DNA of 64,000 nucleotides from Poa pratensis (GCA_947311845.1 CAMZMU010000107.1:38982588-39046587); one strand, 5' to 3'; positions 11,778 to 24,360 are shown, counted from the first letter of the stretch. Notes: generated by a model not told the origin, from the letters alone. A program made the numbers and translations.

Positions 11778-13008
11778 GATTTAGAAGACACAGACAGTAG
11801 TTTTTGAGTTCGCTTTACTCGATCCAAGTCTAGAATATAGTTACTTTTCATATCCGTTCTTTAAGAAATCACTTTAGAAGTTAGTTCTTGATTCCTGTTC
11901 TTAATTGTAGCACTATTTGTTATCCCGCATTCTAAACTGAGGCATTCCAAAGATACATGTGCATTCTGTTGATTTATTTGGTTGCTTTATTTGCATATGT
12001 TCTGCTGCTATTTGACGATTTTGAGTAAGCCATATTGTTTCAATCTTGATCTTATAGTTTCATTTACAATTTTTCATTTATAATGTTTCGATTACTTTCT
12101 TTTGAACAACAATTCTTCAGGCCTGGGATCAAGCGCAGCAGCCCAAACAGCTGTTGCTGTCACTCATATTCCCACTGTATCACTTGGGCATGTGAAAGAA
12201 GAAGTAACTACCAACTCGGCGATGACACGCACATTAAGCTCATCGCCAAGGTTGTCGGGAAGGAGTGCCCTGGTTACTTCAAGGTTTTGTTCCCTTTTCA
12301 TTGAAAATTTAGCTCAATTGTATTCATGTTTTTCATCCGTTTTTACTGAAAAGCCCAACATATATGTAGTTGATTGTTGGTATTTGATTGTATTACACTC
12401 TTAGTATAACTTGATATGTTTCATGCTTTCGTAATTGAACTATTATCTTTTAGTTGTTGGTGATGTGGATACTGGTGAAGACCTCAATTATTTTTCTAAG
12501 TCCGGATAAGGTTGTATATATATATATTCGAAATATATTTTTGCACCGTTTATTGATCATGATGCGTCCAACACAAACCATGTTTTTGCTTTCCAGCCCC
12601 TGGCTTGAAGCACCTATAAATGATATTATCCCTTTAGTGTTACTCAGTATAATTGTAGACATCATTATAGATAACATGTAAGTACAATTGAAATCTATAT
12701 TGAACATTTCACTTCTTAACCGCAACTATTTTCAGATAACATTTTTTTGCGTATCAAAATGAACTATTATCAACGTGATTTTTATGAATTTATTGACACT
12801 CGCTTGGATACGTGCATTATTGGTATTTAGTTATCTCTCCAGCGTTCAAAAGATCGGTGCTCCATTTTTGCTCCTTCATACTTTCGACCTTCATAATAAA
12901 TCATGGTGATTGGAAGATAGTCAAATTAACCTAATAAAAATGATGGTCAAATGATGAAGGTAAAGTCACGGATCATATCCCGTTGCAACGCACGGGCAAT
13001 TAGCTAGT
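11778..13008 (+). mobile_element. Possible Helitron with 3' terminus at 13004-13007
   Basis: The stretch ends in a Helitron-like 3' signature: a short hairpin (CCCGT…ACGGG, 12979-12996), about seven bases, then CTAG followed by T (13004-13008). The 5' terminus (TC after A) was not identified, so the left limit is arbitrary. Inside, 12119-12283 looks like a captured exon: it is preceded by a TTCTTCAG acceptor and ends before a GT donor, with an open frame (…THIKLIAKVVGKECPGY…) that I cannot assign. The rest is AT-rich and non-coding. Confidence 0.4.
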
Positions 13009-13798
13009 TAATATTAATATAAGATTTCTAGATAGAGTATGAGGCTAAAATTATTTAACTCAAATCCATTTTTTGAAACTGAACTCAAATCCATTTAGAT
13101 ACGACCTTTAAAAGACAAGGTATTAGTTCGTCCCACTCATTATTTCATATTTTCTACTCCTCATAGCCGTGCCATTGTTATTAACTAACCTTCTTGATAC
13201 ACATTGATGTGCACATATCAAATGTAACTCTTTCACATTGGCGTGCACATGTCAAATGCTGCATAACCTAAAAAAAGCTTGGATAACAAATGTATTTCTC
13301 CCGACAAATCTACCACGTAGACCATGTTGTGCCAGAACGTCATGCAGGTGGGCAAGGCGAAGCTCGCCTGTTTTCACCTAGTACTACTATCTAGCGTAAT
13401 GAAAGACGATTCAATACGGAAGGCTTAAGAAAATACAGGAGACACTCTATTTCTTCGGTTAAAACAATTTCTGGTCCTAACCAACTACAACTAGCTCGCA
13501 TTTTTTTTTCCGAAATCGATTTCGAAAAATAACTAACTCCCCCACTCCTTTACTTTTCTTTCTGTTACTTCGAAATAGTAGCCAAATTTGACGCTACATC
13601 TTTGCCAAGTGCTCTGATAACCCATCGGTGTAACTGACCACTGGGGTCATCCAGCTTAACATCTCACTGAGACGTAGAAACGTTTCTCATCTGGGCCAAC
13701 ATGTCAGAGGTATGGGACCGAGCCGGTCGTCCCTGACTCCCTGATGTCGCGGTTCCGCGCTCCGCGCTTACGTTTACCGGGCGTCACCGTGGGTCCGA
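13009..13798 (+). other. Intergenic upstream region of the MEI2-like gene
   Basis: No coding frame was found. The sequence is AT-rich on the left and GC-rich from about 13700, as expected approaching a grass promoter. I saw no recognisable transposon in 13100-13790. Confidence 0.5.
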
Positions 13799-13806
13799 TA
13801 TAAAAA
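13799..13806 (+). promoter_or_regulatory. Putative TATA box of the MEI2-like gene
   Basis: TATAAAAA sits in otherwise GC-rich sequence, about 30 bases before a C/T-rich stretch suited to a start site (near 13830). A GTAAGT donor at 14010 would end a first untranslated exon (about 13830-14009). A second untranslated exon may occupy 14190-14252. The coding exon follows an acceptor at 14786. Confidence 0.5.
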
Positions 13807-14787
13807 TTGGCCCCATTTGGTTAGGTAGTTACTGTCCCCAGCGCCTTCGTCTCACCACCAGCTCGCCGGGAACTCTCGCCGGAGCCCGTTTCCGGCGAAC
13901 TCCGGCGAGCCCTCTCGGAGGCGGAGGCGTGGGGGCGTCACCGAGAATGCAGGGTAGCGGACAGAGGCGGGTCCTAGTCGCTGCTGTTGTTGCGTTCCTC
14001 TAGGGTTGGGTAAGTGTTGTAGCTTTCTCCATTTCTCCCACCCTCCCTCTCGCCGCGTGAGGGGGTCCTTGTCCCCGCCGTCACAGTCGGCTGCGGGTGC
14101 TTGATTTGGGCGGCGTGATCCCGCCGTCTTCCAGCTCCGAGAGGGGCGACCGCGGCTAATGGGAGCGTCTCTCCCGCCTGTCTCTGCAGCTTGCGAATTG
14201 GTGGCTATTTTTTGGCTCTGAAGAGGCTGAGGTTGCTGCAGGCACCGATCTGGTGAGGACTTGCTTGTTTTGTGCTATTCTGTAGTTGCTCTTGCTCGGA
14301 AATGACTGAATTGTGGGAGATTTAGTTGCTTGCCGTGATTTGCACTTGAAATTTTGGGGCAATTTGGTTTGGGCTGTACGGAATTTTCGATTTAGTTTCG
14401 CTATTTCTTTGATCACTGGATACTCGCTTGTGGAGCCCGAGGCGCATTAAATTCCACATCTTGTATGCTGTTTTTGCTTGGGAAACTAAACATTTTGCGT
14501 ATAAGTTCATCGGGTTCCCTCACCGATTTGTCAAATCTGGCGGTTGTGATAGTACGAAACGGTTGACCTTTGAAGCTTGCAAGCACTAAATTTTTCACAT
14601 TTCCTGCAGCCCCTTGGGATAGTCTAAATTTGCCGCAGTTTTGTGCGTTTTGGCCCCCCCAAAGGTGTATCATTTCAGCCAAGAAACGAAAAATAATACA
14701 CCAATTTACTTTATCCGACCAAATTGAGCTACCAGAGGTGCTCACAGGTCTTGTGTCTAATATGCTCCATGGTTTGGTGCCTGCAGG

Positions 14788-17700
14788 ATGCCATCTCAGG
14801 CCATGGATCAGAGGCACCACTTGTCTCAGTACAGACATCCCATCGTGGCCGCTTCCTCCTTCAGTGAGGAGCTTCTCCTCCCCACGGAGGTAATCCCAGA
14901 AACTTTGAATCATTGCTCAAGTTCTTGCTTCAACAAGTTCCGTTTGGTATTCATGTGGCTATGCCATTTATCAACTATTCTCATAATTGTCCTCTAAATT
15001 TGCAGAGGCAAATTGGATTTTGGAAGCAGGAATCTTTATCTCATAGCAAGGGTGAGTGCTTGGTTTGATTCTGTCAACGTTGAATTCGTTTTTGGTCATT
15101 TTTTTTTGTATTAGGGAGTAGGATGCTTTCTAGCTGTAATTTTTCGTGTTGATGGGACATGGAACAAGTCACATTCTTATGCATGCTAGCAAACCAGAGG
15201 ATTGTAAGCCTTACCTTTTCCTCTCTATATTGAGGTCAAGCAGTTTGATTTACAAATTGTGTGTAGGACTGTAGGTTTCTTTAAATCCTATGTCTTGGTT
15301 ACTCTGGTGCTTTTTTACATAAGCTACAAGGGTGCACAAAATGATTTCGTGGGCAAATTATACCTTAACCTTAACCTTAACCTTAACAAAGCCTTTTGTC
15401 CCAAACAAGTTGGGGTAGGCTAGATATGAAACCCTGTCACGAGGACTTCTCAGGAGGTCACCCATCCTGGTACTACTCTCGCCCAAATGGGTTTCATATC
15501 CATGGGACTGGCTAGTTTTTACGTTGGCTCGCCAAGCCTATCACAACCCTTAGATATGAAACCTTTCATGAGGACTTTCCAGGAGGTCACCCACCCTAGT
15601 ACTACTCTCGTGGGTTTCATATCCATGGGACTGGCTAGTTTTTACGTTGGCTCGCCAAGCCTATCACAACCCTCCTCCTTTATCCGGGCTTGGGAAACTT
15701 TGACCCCAGTGCATGTTAGACCACCTAGGCCCATGAGTGTCCCTGCTGCTCTTGTTTTCATGATGGTTGATGTGTTTCTATAATTTATCATTGACACCAT
15801 TTCTTATCAAAAATTGATGGGTTCCCTTTGTTACCAGGAAGCAATTCAGTTGCATCTTCTCCACTTGAAAAGCCTCAACCAATTGGGACAAAGATTGTGG
15901 GTCGACGAGAGTTTCCACAACAATATGATCTAAGGGACCAGAAAACTGCATATAGTCTTGAGCACAAGCTGTTCAGTCAAGAGAGGCATCCTAACTTGCG
16001 ACCATCTCCTTGGAGGCCTGAACAAGATCCTAGCTGCCAATCTGATTCATCCTTAACGGCTGCAGATTTATTCCATGATGTGAGAAGGACTAGCGCAAAT
16101 GGTGTCTGCAACGAGAATGGGCTTTTCTCAAGCTCACTCTCTGACATTTTTGACAAGAAATGTGAGCCATTCTTCTTTATCATTTCTTTTTCGACTGAGC
16201 AATGAACCATGACGTTAAGAAATATCCACTCTTTATACTAAATCTTCTGAGTTACCTTAATCTTTCCTCCTATAAATATGTCAACCAGCGGCACCAGTCC
16301 GTGCACCTTCTCCCGCCTCCTAGTATTACACCATAGCATATCGATCTTCATTTATATCATTCCCTGACATGCTATCTTTAAGGGTTGTTCTCTTGAATGA
16401 AAACAAATGACAAGAAAGAGTATACTTGAATACGAAGGGTTAAAAAATGTAATTTTCTTGTTTTTTGTAAGAATCTTTACTCTCGTGCGTTCTGGTGCAG
16501 AGATGAAATAAGAAAATATTCTTGTTCAACCACTCATTTGCAAAGTGTGATTTAGCTGATTATATGCTTTTATCTGATAACTCTGCAGTGAGATTAACAT
16601 CCAAGAAGGCTCTTTTCGGTCAGCCTTCTCAAAAGGCTGATCTGAATATCAATGATGAGCCCTTCGAGTTGACTGAGGAAATTGAGGCCCAAATAATTGG
16701 AGACCTGCTTCCTGATGACGATGAACTTTTGTCAGATGTTCTTGATGAAGTTGGGTATACAGCCCATGCTAACAGTGGGGAGGATGTTGATGATGATATA
16801 TTCTGCACTGGAGGTGGGATGGAGCTCGAAACTGATGAAAATAAAAAATTGCAAGAAGTTAATGGTGGATCTAACGATGGACCTGGGTTTGTAAATGGTG
16901 CACTGAATGGTGAACATCCGCACGGGGAGCACCCTTCCAGAACTCTTTTTGTTCGGAACATTAATAGCAATGTTGAGGATTCTGAGTTGAAGCTCATATT
17001 TGAAGTATGTTACTTTTCAATATTTTGTTCAACTTATTGTGATTCTGGGACGTCAGATTTGATTCCTGAAATCCATTTACTGTTTCTTTGCAGCATTATG
17101 GAGACATCCGTACCCTTTACACTGCATGTAAACATCGTGGTTTTGTCATGATATCTTATTATGATATAAGGGCAGCACGAAATGCCATGAGGGCACTTCA
17201 AAATAAGCCACTCAGACGTAGGAAACTTGACATACATTACTCAATTCCGAAGGTACCCATCACTTCGTCAATTGTCACTAAACCCAGAATGTTTTCTCTT
17301 CTGTCTTCCTGGCTTGATTTTTTAATATATGATTATGTCCTTGGTACAGTGTTAATAAATAGAGCCTCTAATAAGTATGGTGCTAGCAGTTTTTTTGTTT
17401 TGTTAATCAGGTTCTTGTTTCTTAAGTTATAGGCCTCGTGCATATGTGCAGAAGTGCAGTGCTTATTTGTTTCTTTTTTATTTATCTAGGACAACCCCTC
17501 GGATAAGGATGTTAACCAGGGAACTCTGGTAGTGTTTAATATTGATCCATCAGTAACAAATGATGATCTCCATCGGGTATTTGGTGACTGTGGTGAAATC
17601 AAGGAGGTATGATCTTGCATTAGCTTGATACTAGTATAACAAGGATTATAACATATGCTTATTTGGTACTTGCAGATTTGTGACATTCCACAAAAGGGTC

Positions 17701-20700
17701 ATGTCAAAATAATTGAATTTTATGATATCAGAGCAGCCGAAGCTGCATTATGTGCTTTAGACAGGAACACTATAGCTGGCAAGAAAATCAAAGTGGGGTA
17801 CAGCCATTTCGGTGGTACTAGATGGTAGCTTTCTTGACCTTTGTGTTTAAATTCATATTTCATGTTATCTCCAGGATGACGTGTGCAAGAACAATTTAGT
17901 TGAATGGTAGAGGTAGATTGAATAATTTGAACATGCAGTCGGTAAACGTGTTGGTAAAATAGCTTTTTCTTTGGATAGAGTGCCTACTGTTCCCAAATAA
18001 TAGTTCTGTCTGATGCAGCGATATGACATATCCTAATTAGTTTTTGATGTCTGGATCTTTTAACCATGGAAAATAAACATTTTGAGCAGGCTTTGAGAGT
18101 GATTTAGTTTCTCGTTATAACAGCTTGATGCAGCACATGTCTCCAGACTTAGGGCAGGAAGAGTTTGGTGTATACAAACTGGGGAATCCAAGCGCAATCA
18201 GCCAATCAAGGGCTTCTTTTGGTAAGATATCTATTTTTTCCTCTCAACTTATGTTTTTTCTAATAGTTGCCGATCCTGACTTGTATGGACATTCTGCAAG
18301 GTTCAATTAATTTGGCAACAAACACTTCCACTGGCCTCCAAAATGGGAGCATCCAGGATATGCTTTCTGGACTTCAGGCATCAATGAGCCCATTCAGAGA
18401 TGCGTCATTGTTGGGCCTATCCTCTACCAGACAGCAAAGTTTATCCTCTCCCGTTGGAATTACATCCTGTGTAAATCCAGCTACCCATGGTGAGCTTAGC
18501 CATTCGCTTGGTCGGAGGAACGGACACATGAATTATAGGTTTCAAGGCATGGGTGAACTAACTACTGGGGCCCCTTACAACACCATGATGCCAATTGGCA
18601 CTAATAGTAATTCAAGAGCAGTTGAAGTGGTGGACAGCAGGCACCTCCCTAAAGTGGGCTCCAGTAACCTCAATAGACATTCATTTGATCGTGCTGAAAG
18701 AGGTAAATTTGGATATCATAATCTGCTTTGTTTGTTGACTTTGTTCGTATTTATTTCATACCATTCCCCTCAGTTCCATCCAGCAAGTACATATACGCGA
18801 AGTTTCATCAAGATGATAGAAAAACTGTTAGGTTCATTAATGTTATGTCAGCAATTGCAAGTCTGAAGTATTCTGAAGCTTTGTTAAAAAATAAGTATTT
18901 CTGAAGCTAGACCAAGTCATGGAGTATCTGCTATTTAATCTAATCATTCCTTGCTTGGGTATTATTTCATTTACAGCTCCTGGGTTTTCAAGAAGTGGAA
19001 GCCTTCCTCTGCATGGTCAGAATTTAATGTGGAATAATTCAAATAACTTCCATCATCATCCCAGTTCTCCCGTGCTTTGGTCAAACCCGGCATCGTTTGT
19101 CAACAATGTTCCATCTCGCCTGCCTGCACAGCTGCATGGATTACCAAGACCCCCGCTCCACATGCTTGAGAATGTACCTCCCGTGCACCATCACCATGTT
19201 GGGTCTGCACCAGCAATCAATCCATCAGTTTGGGATAGGCGGCATGGCTATGCAGGAGATTTGACCGAGGCGGCAAATTTTCATCCTGGCAGTGTTGGAA
19301 GCAAAGGATATCCTGGTAGCCCTCGGCTTCACCCAGTGGAGCTTAATAACATATTTTCTCAAACTAGAGGCAATTGTATGGATCCAGATGTGTCTCCTGC
19401 ACAGATTGACACGCCGTCTCCTCAGCAGAGGGGTCTGTTCCATGGAAGGAATCCTGTGGTTCCCCTTCCATCGTTTGATCCATCAGGTGAGCGGATGAGG
19501 AGCCGAAGAAATGAGTCAAGTGCAAATCAGTCCGATAATAGAAGGCAATATGAGCTTGATGTCGACTGTATTCTGCGTGGTGAAGACTCCCGGACTACGC
19601 TGATGATAAAGAACATCCCGAACAAGTATGTGCACAGAACTTTCTAATTTAGGCTGCAGTTTGTTGGCCAGCCGTTTCTATTTTGTCCTCTGGCAATTTG
19701 TGTATGTTCTGACTGCCTTTGGATTTCAGGTACACCTCAAAGATGCTTTTAACTGCTATTGATGAAACTCATAAGGGAACTTTTGATTTCATTTACCTGC
19801 CAATTGACTTCAAGGTGATCTAATTGTAATTCCTCTGCGACAATTGCTTCATATTAATGAGAGAATTTTGCCTATTTGTATGACTAAAGGGGATTCTGTA
19901 CTACTTCTCACTTTTCCAGAACAAATGCAATGTTGGCTATGCTTTCATCAATATGACCAATCCTCAGCATATTGTTCCATTTTATCAGGTGAGACCATGA
20001 TCATAGATAATATCATTTTTTGCAGGGATGGATAATATAATGTTGTCAAGTGCTTGTTGCTTGAAGGCAATAATGATTATCTTGCCCTATGATTGTAGGT
20101 TCATGCCATTGAACATTATATCATATCGACTGTGAAATATCAGCAACATATCCTGATCCTTTTGTTTTTTCCTTTGCAGACTTTCAATGGTAAAAAGTGG
20201 GAAAAATTTAACAGTGAGAAGGTAGCATCACTTGCTTATGCCAGAATCCAAGGGAAATCAGCTCTGATTGGTCATTTCCAGAACTCCAGTTTGATGAATG
20301 AGGACAAGCGCTGCCGCCCCATCCTCTTCCATTCAAATGGCCCTAATGCAGGGGATCAGGTATGCTTTTTGTCGTTTTGCTTCTTTTAACATATTATATA
20401 TTTTTAGTAGATTTCATTGCCCCTCTTCTGTCCGCAACACTCATCTTTTGTGCAACCTTGATATTACTTAAACATTCGCATAAGCCCTGTTTGAAGGATT
20501 AAAGTAAAACATCACCTTGCACAAGTTCTATAACTTAAATCTCTTCTGTCAAATGTGTACTTGTTGCTCTTAAGGTTGTGCTATAAAATATCAGTGCTGC
20601 TGACTTAATAGTATTGTCATATCTTATTTTTAGATAAAGGGCTTTATTACTCAAAATTGTCATATCTTATAGGAACCATTCCCTATGGGTGCAAACATGC

Positions 20701-20711
20701 GTGCCAGGTGA
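14788..20711 (+). CDS. OML4: MEI2-like RNA-binding protein, OML4-like (14 coding exons, 944 aa)
   Basis: Exons: 14788-14889, 15006-15051, 15838-16161, 16589-17004, 17094-17252, 17490-17606, 17676-17824, 18124-18221, 18301-18702, 18977-19625, 19730-19814, 19920-19988, 20180-20359, 20673-20711. All use GT/AG ends and the 2835 coding bases keep one frame. The product has an N-terminal acidic helix region (PFELTEEIEAQIIGDLLPDD), RRM1 at about residues 274-346 (TLFVRNI … RGFVMISYY), RRM2 at about 359-432 (LVVFNID … HVKIIEFYD) and the C-terminal MEI2 RRM3 from about 808 (TTLMIKNIPNKYTSKMLL … GYAFINMTN). MEI2-like proteins bind RNA and control plant meristem activity, meiosis and, for rice OML4, grain size; they act in nucleus and cytoplasm. 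The family assignment is firm; OML4 rather than a sibling rests on remembered similarity, from the first residues (MPSQAMDQRHH) onward. The stop at 20709 is premature relative to the family. Confidence 0.93.
15361..15676 (-). repeat. 5S-rRNA-derived tandem repeat (Cassandra/SINE-like) in intron 2 of the MEI2-like gene
   Basis: Two head-to-tail units (15422-15551 and 15552-15673) share the sequence GATATGAAACC … GCCAAGCCTATCACAACCC. Each contains, in antisense, the 3' half of plant 5S rRNA (15437-15486 and 15567-15612; e.g. GAGGTCACCCATCCTGGTAC and CCTAGTACTACTCTCG), with only a few mismatches to the 5S sequence I know. The left flank (15361-15421) carries CCTTAA repeats and CCCAAACAAGTTGGGGTAGG, which resembles the 3' tail of Au SINEs. 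5S sequences within LTRs are the hallmark of Cassandra TRIM elements; a 5S-headed SINE is the alternative. Confidence 0.7.
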
Positions 20712-21173
20712 GGAAGATCTCGGACTTCCTCTGGCGGAGAAAACCACCAGGATATCCCATCAACTTCGTCTGGTTTTGACACTTAATCCAGCGGAGGAGA
20801 CACTTCAGGTCCCACCAAAGAGACTTGAGTAACCCAACCACTGCCGACTGGATCACTAACCAAAAGGGCCCATTAGACTTACGCAATCCCATTTCCAATT
20901 CTCGTTTTTTCCCTTCCCATTTTGGTTTCTTTGATATGTCCCCCGATCTGTATTTATTAACTTCCAAGATGCGGGTCACCAAAGTTTTTTGCTTGTTGGC
21001 TGCAAAGTTTTGTCCCCGACAGGAAACATGGAGGGTGCATCCAGTTTCCCTTGTACGTACCAGTGCGCGTCCTAACAGAAGACTCAGAATGGTGAAGAGG
21101 CGCAGGAGAGCTTCATGATTTTTTATCGCAGTAAGAATCTATTAACCCCAAGTTGTACAGCAGTAATCGTGCT

Positions 21174-21176
<3 letters not shown>
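20712..21176 (+). other. 3' region of the MEI2-like gene
   Basis: Immediately after the stop, the same frame continues for 24 codons before TAA at 20784 and still looks like family sequence (GRSRTSSGGENHQD…). Beyond this, no coding sequence is supported; it is probably 3' UTR to around 21100. Confidence 0.5.

Positions 21177-21208
<32 letters not shown>
21177..21208. repeat. GA/TC microsatellite
   Basis: About 15 uninterrupted GA dinucleotides downstream of the MEI2-like gene. The short open frames crossing it are artefacts. Confidence 0.9.
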
Positions 21209-21324
21209 AAATGAGACATTTACATCAGTTTTTAGTGATGTGTGGAGAGGAAGTCGTGCCTGCATATTCTTCTGGAACCTTTCTTGTGTCCTCATCTGTG
21301 TTCCATTTCGGTTGAGGGCCTCCC

Positions 21325-22230
21325 GTAAGTTTTTTTTTTTTTTTGAAAAGCAACTTCCTGGATATATTAATAATCATGAGAATACAAGAACCATCCAGAA
21401 GCAGCACAGCTGTTCCAAATTTTACAGAGAGGACCCTGACAAACAAAAAAATTACAACCAGACCCCCGGGACCAACTCTGCAGAGACGATTCCGCCGCCG
21501 CTCGCGCTGCCATCGTCGCACCACCGGAGAAGGAGACGAAGACAACCAAAGCCGCAGCTGTGTCGCCGGATCGAACCTTTAGAGGTACACACCTCGTTGT
21601 AGTCGCCGCATGAGCCACCCGTCGCACCCGACGGGAACTTGAGACAGAGCTGTCCGCATCGGCGGGGGCGACGTCCCGATTCGGCCCGACGGTCAGGCCG
21701 CAGACGCCGGCGAAGACCGACCTGCAAGCCCGCAAGCAACCAGCAAGGAACAGCAAGACAAAAGCCAGAACCAGCAGCACCTTCATCTCCCTTCTGCTTC
21801 CACCACGAAAGCAAGAACTGGACACAAAAGCCTGCAAGATCTGCTTCAAGGACGAGCTTATTGAAGGAGACGCCGGCGCCGCTCCGCCGAGCCACCTGCA
21901 GCACCTCGCCGCCATGGCCAACCAGAGTACCACCGCAAATCGCCGGACGCTGCTCGCCCGCGTCCACGACACGCTCCAAACCGGCATAACGCCATACGCC
22001 ACTTGGGCAAAACCTATAGCTAAACCTACGGCTACTATGTACAAAGATAGCCAACCTCCTAATCCATCCTCTGACCGGCCGGCAGCGCCGCCGGAAAGAA
22101 GCAAGGACAGGGGCGGCGGTGGATCTGAGCGGCTGACTCTCAAAGCAGAGGGAGGAGGAGAAAACGAAGTTGGCTTTCCGGAGTTGTACCAATGGGGTGC
22201 ATACTCCCCGTAAGTTGTGCAAAGGAGTTT
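21325..22230 (-). mobile_element. Probable retroposon-like repeat with A-tail on minus strand
   Basis: A run of 18 T at about 21330-21347 (poly(A) on the minus strand) borders a GC-rich block with overlapping minus-strand frames (21367-22143, 21452-22222) that lack known motifs. This layout suggests the 3' end of a non-LTR retrotransposon or a retroposed sequence. No reverse transcriptase motif is present, so class and limits are uncertain. Confidence 0.35.
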
Positions 22231-22500
22231 GATTTTGTCACCGGGACAGGCGACAGGGCGCCTGTGCGGCTGTGCCTAATCCTACTGGTCCTGTAATTTT
22301 TTCAGTATTTGGTAAGTTCACGTGTAAATCTCCATATAACGTTGAGTTTGTGTCCTCTATGGCTCTATTGCGTTTGCTCCGGTTACAACAGTATTTCACC
22401 ATACTTCCAGTAGTTTTTGTCATCAACCTATCATGTTTGCTAAGTTTTGTCGAGAATATAAAACCTGTGTTGATTCTTAAGAGGGCATTCATGCGACCTG
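22231..22500. other. Non-coding stretch
   Basis: Moderately AT-rich, with no supported coding frame and no recognisable repeat. It separates two GC-rich repeat-like blocks. Confidence 0.4.
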
Positions 22501-24360
22501 TTTTTGGAGCAACCACAAATTTCATTAATAAAAAATCAAGTTACAATAAGCAACACACGTAGAAACTAAAACATAAGATAGACCAGGATAAAATGATTAT
22601 CCTGAAAATGTATATCAAAATCTAAAAGATCGAGAAATACAAAACGATCTCTAGGGTATTCTAAAAGATTGAGAAATACAAAACGATCTCTAGGATTTCC
22701 TATAACCAACGTAGCGACTGGCCGCCGCCCAACTCCAGCCCTGTCGAGACGAATGTTGGAGAAGACGTGGAGCCTCCACCATTGCAAAAATCTGAGAAAG
22801 CACCATTGCCAACAATGCTTTGTGAGTCGATGAATAGGCGTGCTGCACGCAGCGCAACAAATGTCGTTGCGACACGTCGACCGAGGGACGTCCCCCTTGC
22901 CATCTTGGACCAAGATCTGTCGCCTCCCATCTCCAAGAACGACAAATACACCACTTTCAGACCAACATCCTCGCTCTAGAATAACCACCTCGCCCCGACC
23001 GCTAGCGTCGTCGCGAAAAAACCATGAATGCAAGCGACACACCGAGAGAACTGATCTCGCAAGATCTGACGAACAGCGAGAAGACCACACTGCCAATTTG
23101 AAGAACCAAGCAGCACCCGTTGCCATCAATTCCGAGGCGCCGCTGTGAAGGTTGTCGACAATGTGGAGTAGAGCTGAGGCAGATTTATTTGCCCGGGCGC
23201 CGCTCCCACCACTCCAACGACGCACCACAACAGACAGATGCAAACCCTAACTACTAGACCAGAACAGAGGGATGAGGTCCCCTCTAAATCCGGAGGCTTC
23301 AACCAGCCCGCCAACAGCGCGCCGAAAGCACTAACTAATCTAGCCGATCCTCAGCGCATGCCACGTACGCACATCAGAAGTTGTTGCCACCATATTCCGC
23401 CATCCCATCCAGGAGAGATCAATGCGGTGATCTTGCATGGCCTGCCATCGACACCACCCTGACGCCATACAGCTCCACCATCCTGTGTGAGTCCATCATC
23501 ATGCGTCCGTTGCCGATACCCGGTGCGCCACGCCGTCGAGACTCACCGTCGTTAACGTGGTAGATGTACACCGCTCCACTTCTTGCCTCTTTTGTCCAGC
23601 AGCCGCTTCAAAAACAATGCCTCCAAGAGGGAGAGCGACACCAAGAGCGCCATCATCATCCGACCCGGTAATCTCAGGATCTGGGGTTTCCCTCGGAGCA
23701 GCGCGAGTGGATAGACAATAGCTGCAACAACGATACCTTCAACAAGGTAACGACATGTAAGCACCGTCATTGCCTGTCGTAATCGTAGTCAGAACTCAGT
23801 TTTCACCTGCAGGCAGCTACGACTCCCCAACTCGCCATCGGGACTGACTGAGATAAGGGATCCACCACAACCAGCCGGTCGACCACCTTCAGCGAAGGAG
23901 GCCACCTCTACCACGCCCAGGGTCGGTGCCCCAAACGTCCTCGTGTTGCGGGTCTAGCCTAGAATTTGTGTGCCGTTTACAAAGTCGGAGGAGATGCCAG
24001 GACCGCCGCCCGTCGGCCCGCCGGAACCCATCTCGGTCCAGATCGGACACCCACCGCCACCCTCGCTGGCCATCAGGCTTTCCGCCTCCGCCACCTGCAA
24101 GCTGACTCTGGTCGCCGCCGCCCCGCGCCACTGCCGTAGATCAGGCCTGGGTGTACGCCACCATGCCGATCTGGATTTTTGTGCTGAGGAAAACCGTCGC
24201 CGCCGCCAGACGGCCACATGAGGAGGCAATGGCGACACGCCCAGCGCCGGCGGGAGGAGATCTTGCAGGAGAGGTGGGAGGAGGCGGTTGGCAGGGGACA
24301 CCCCGGTGTGGCTCGGCGCCGCCACACGGGGATGAGAGGGGTGGGCGGACACAATTTGTA
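22501..24360 (-). repeat. Unclassified GC-rich repeat block, probably a transposon remnant
   Basis: The block has many overlapping short frames on both strands without recognised domains. A tandem pair of about 38 bases (CTAAAAGAT[C/T]GAGAAATACA…) occupies 22622-22697. The composition resembles the preceding block at 21325-22230, and the two may be the same kind of element. I see no terminal repeats. Confidence 0.3.

Noticed and set aside
14413..14913. Minus-strand frame opposite the first coding exon of the MEI2-like gene
   Set aside because: No recognised domain, and it spans intron and exon of the confirmed gene on the other strand.
15361..15387. TTAACC repeats resembling an interstitial telomere
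   Set aside because: Plant telomere repeat is CCCTAAA; this unit is CCTTAA, only four copies long, and belongs to the tail of the 5S/SINE-like repeat.
15437..15612. 5S rRNA gene
   Set aside because: Only the 3' half is present in each copy, with mismatches and within a repeat unit; not a functional 5S gene.
22566..23243. Minus-strand 225-codon gene
   Set aside because: No domain or start context, ends in tandem-repeat translation (RDRFVFL twice), and lies in repeat-like sequence.
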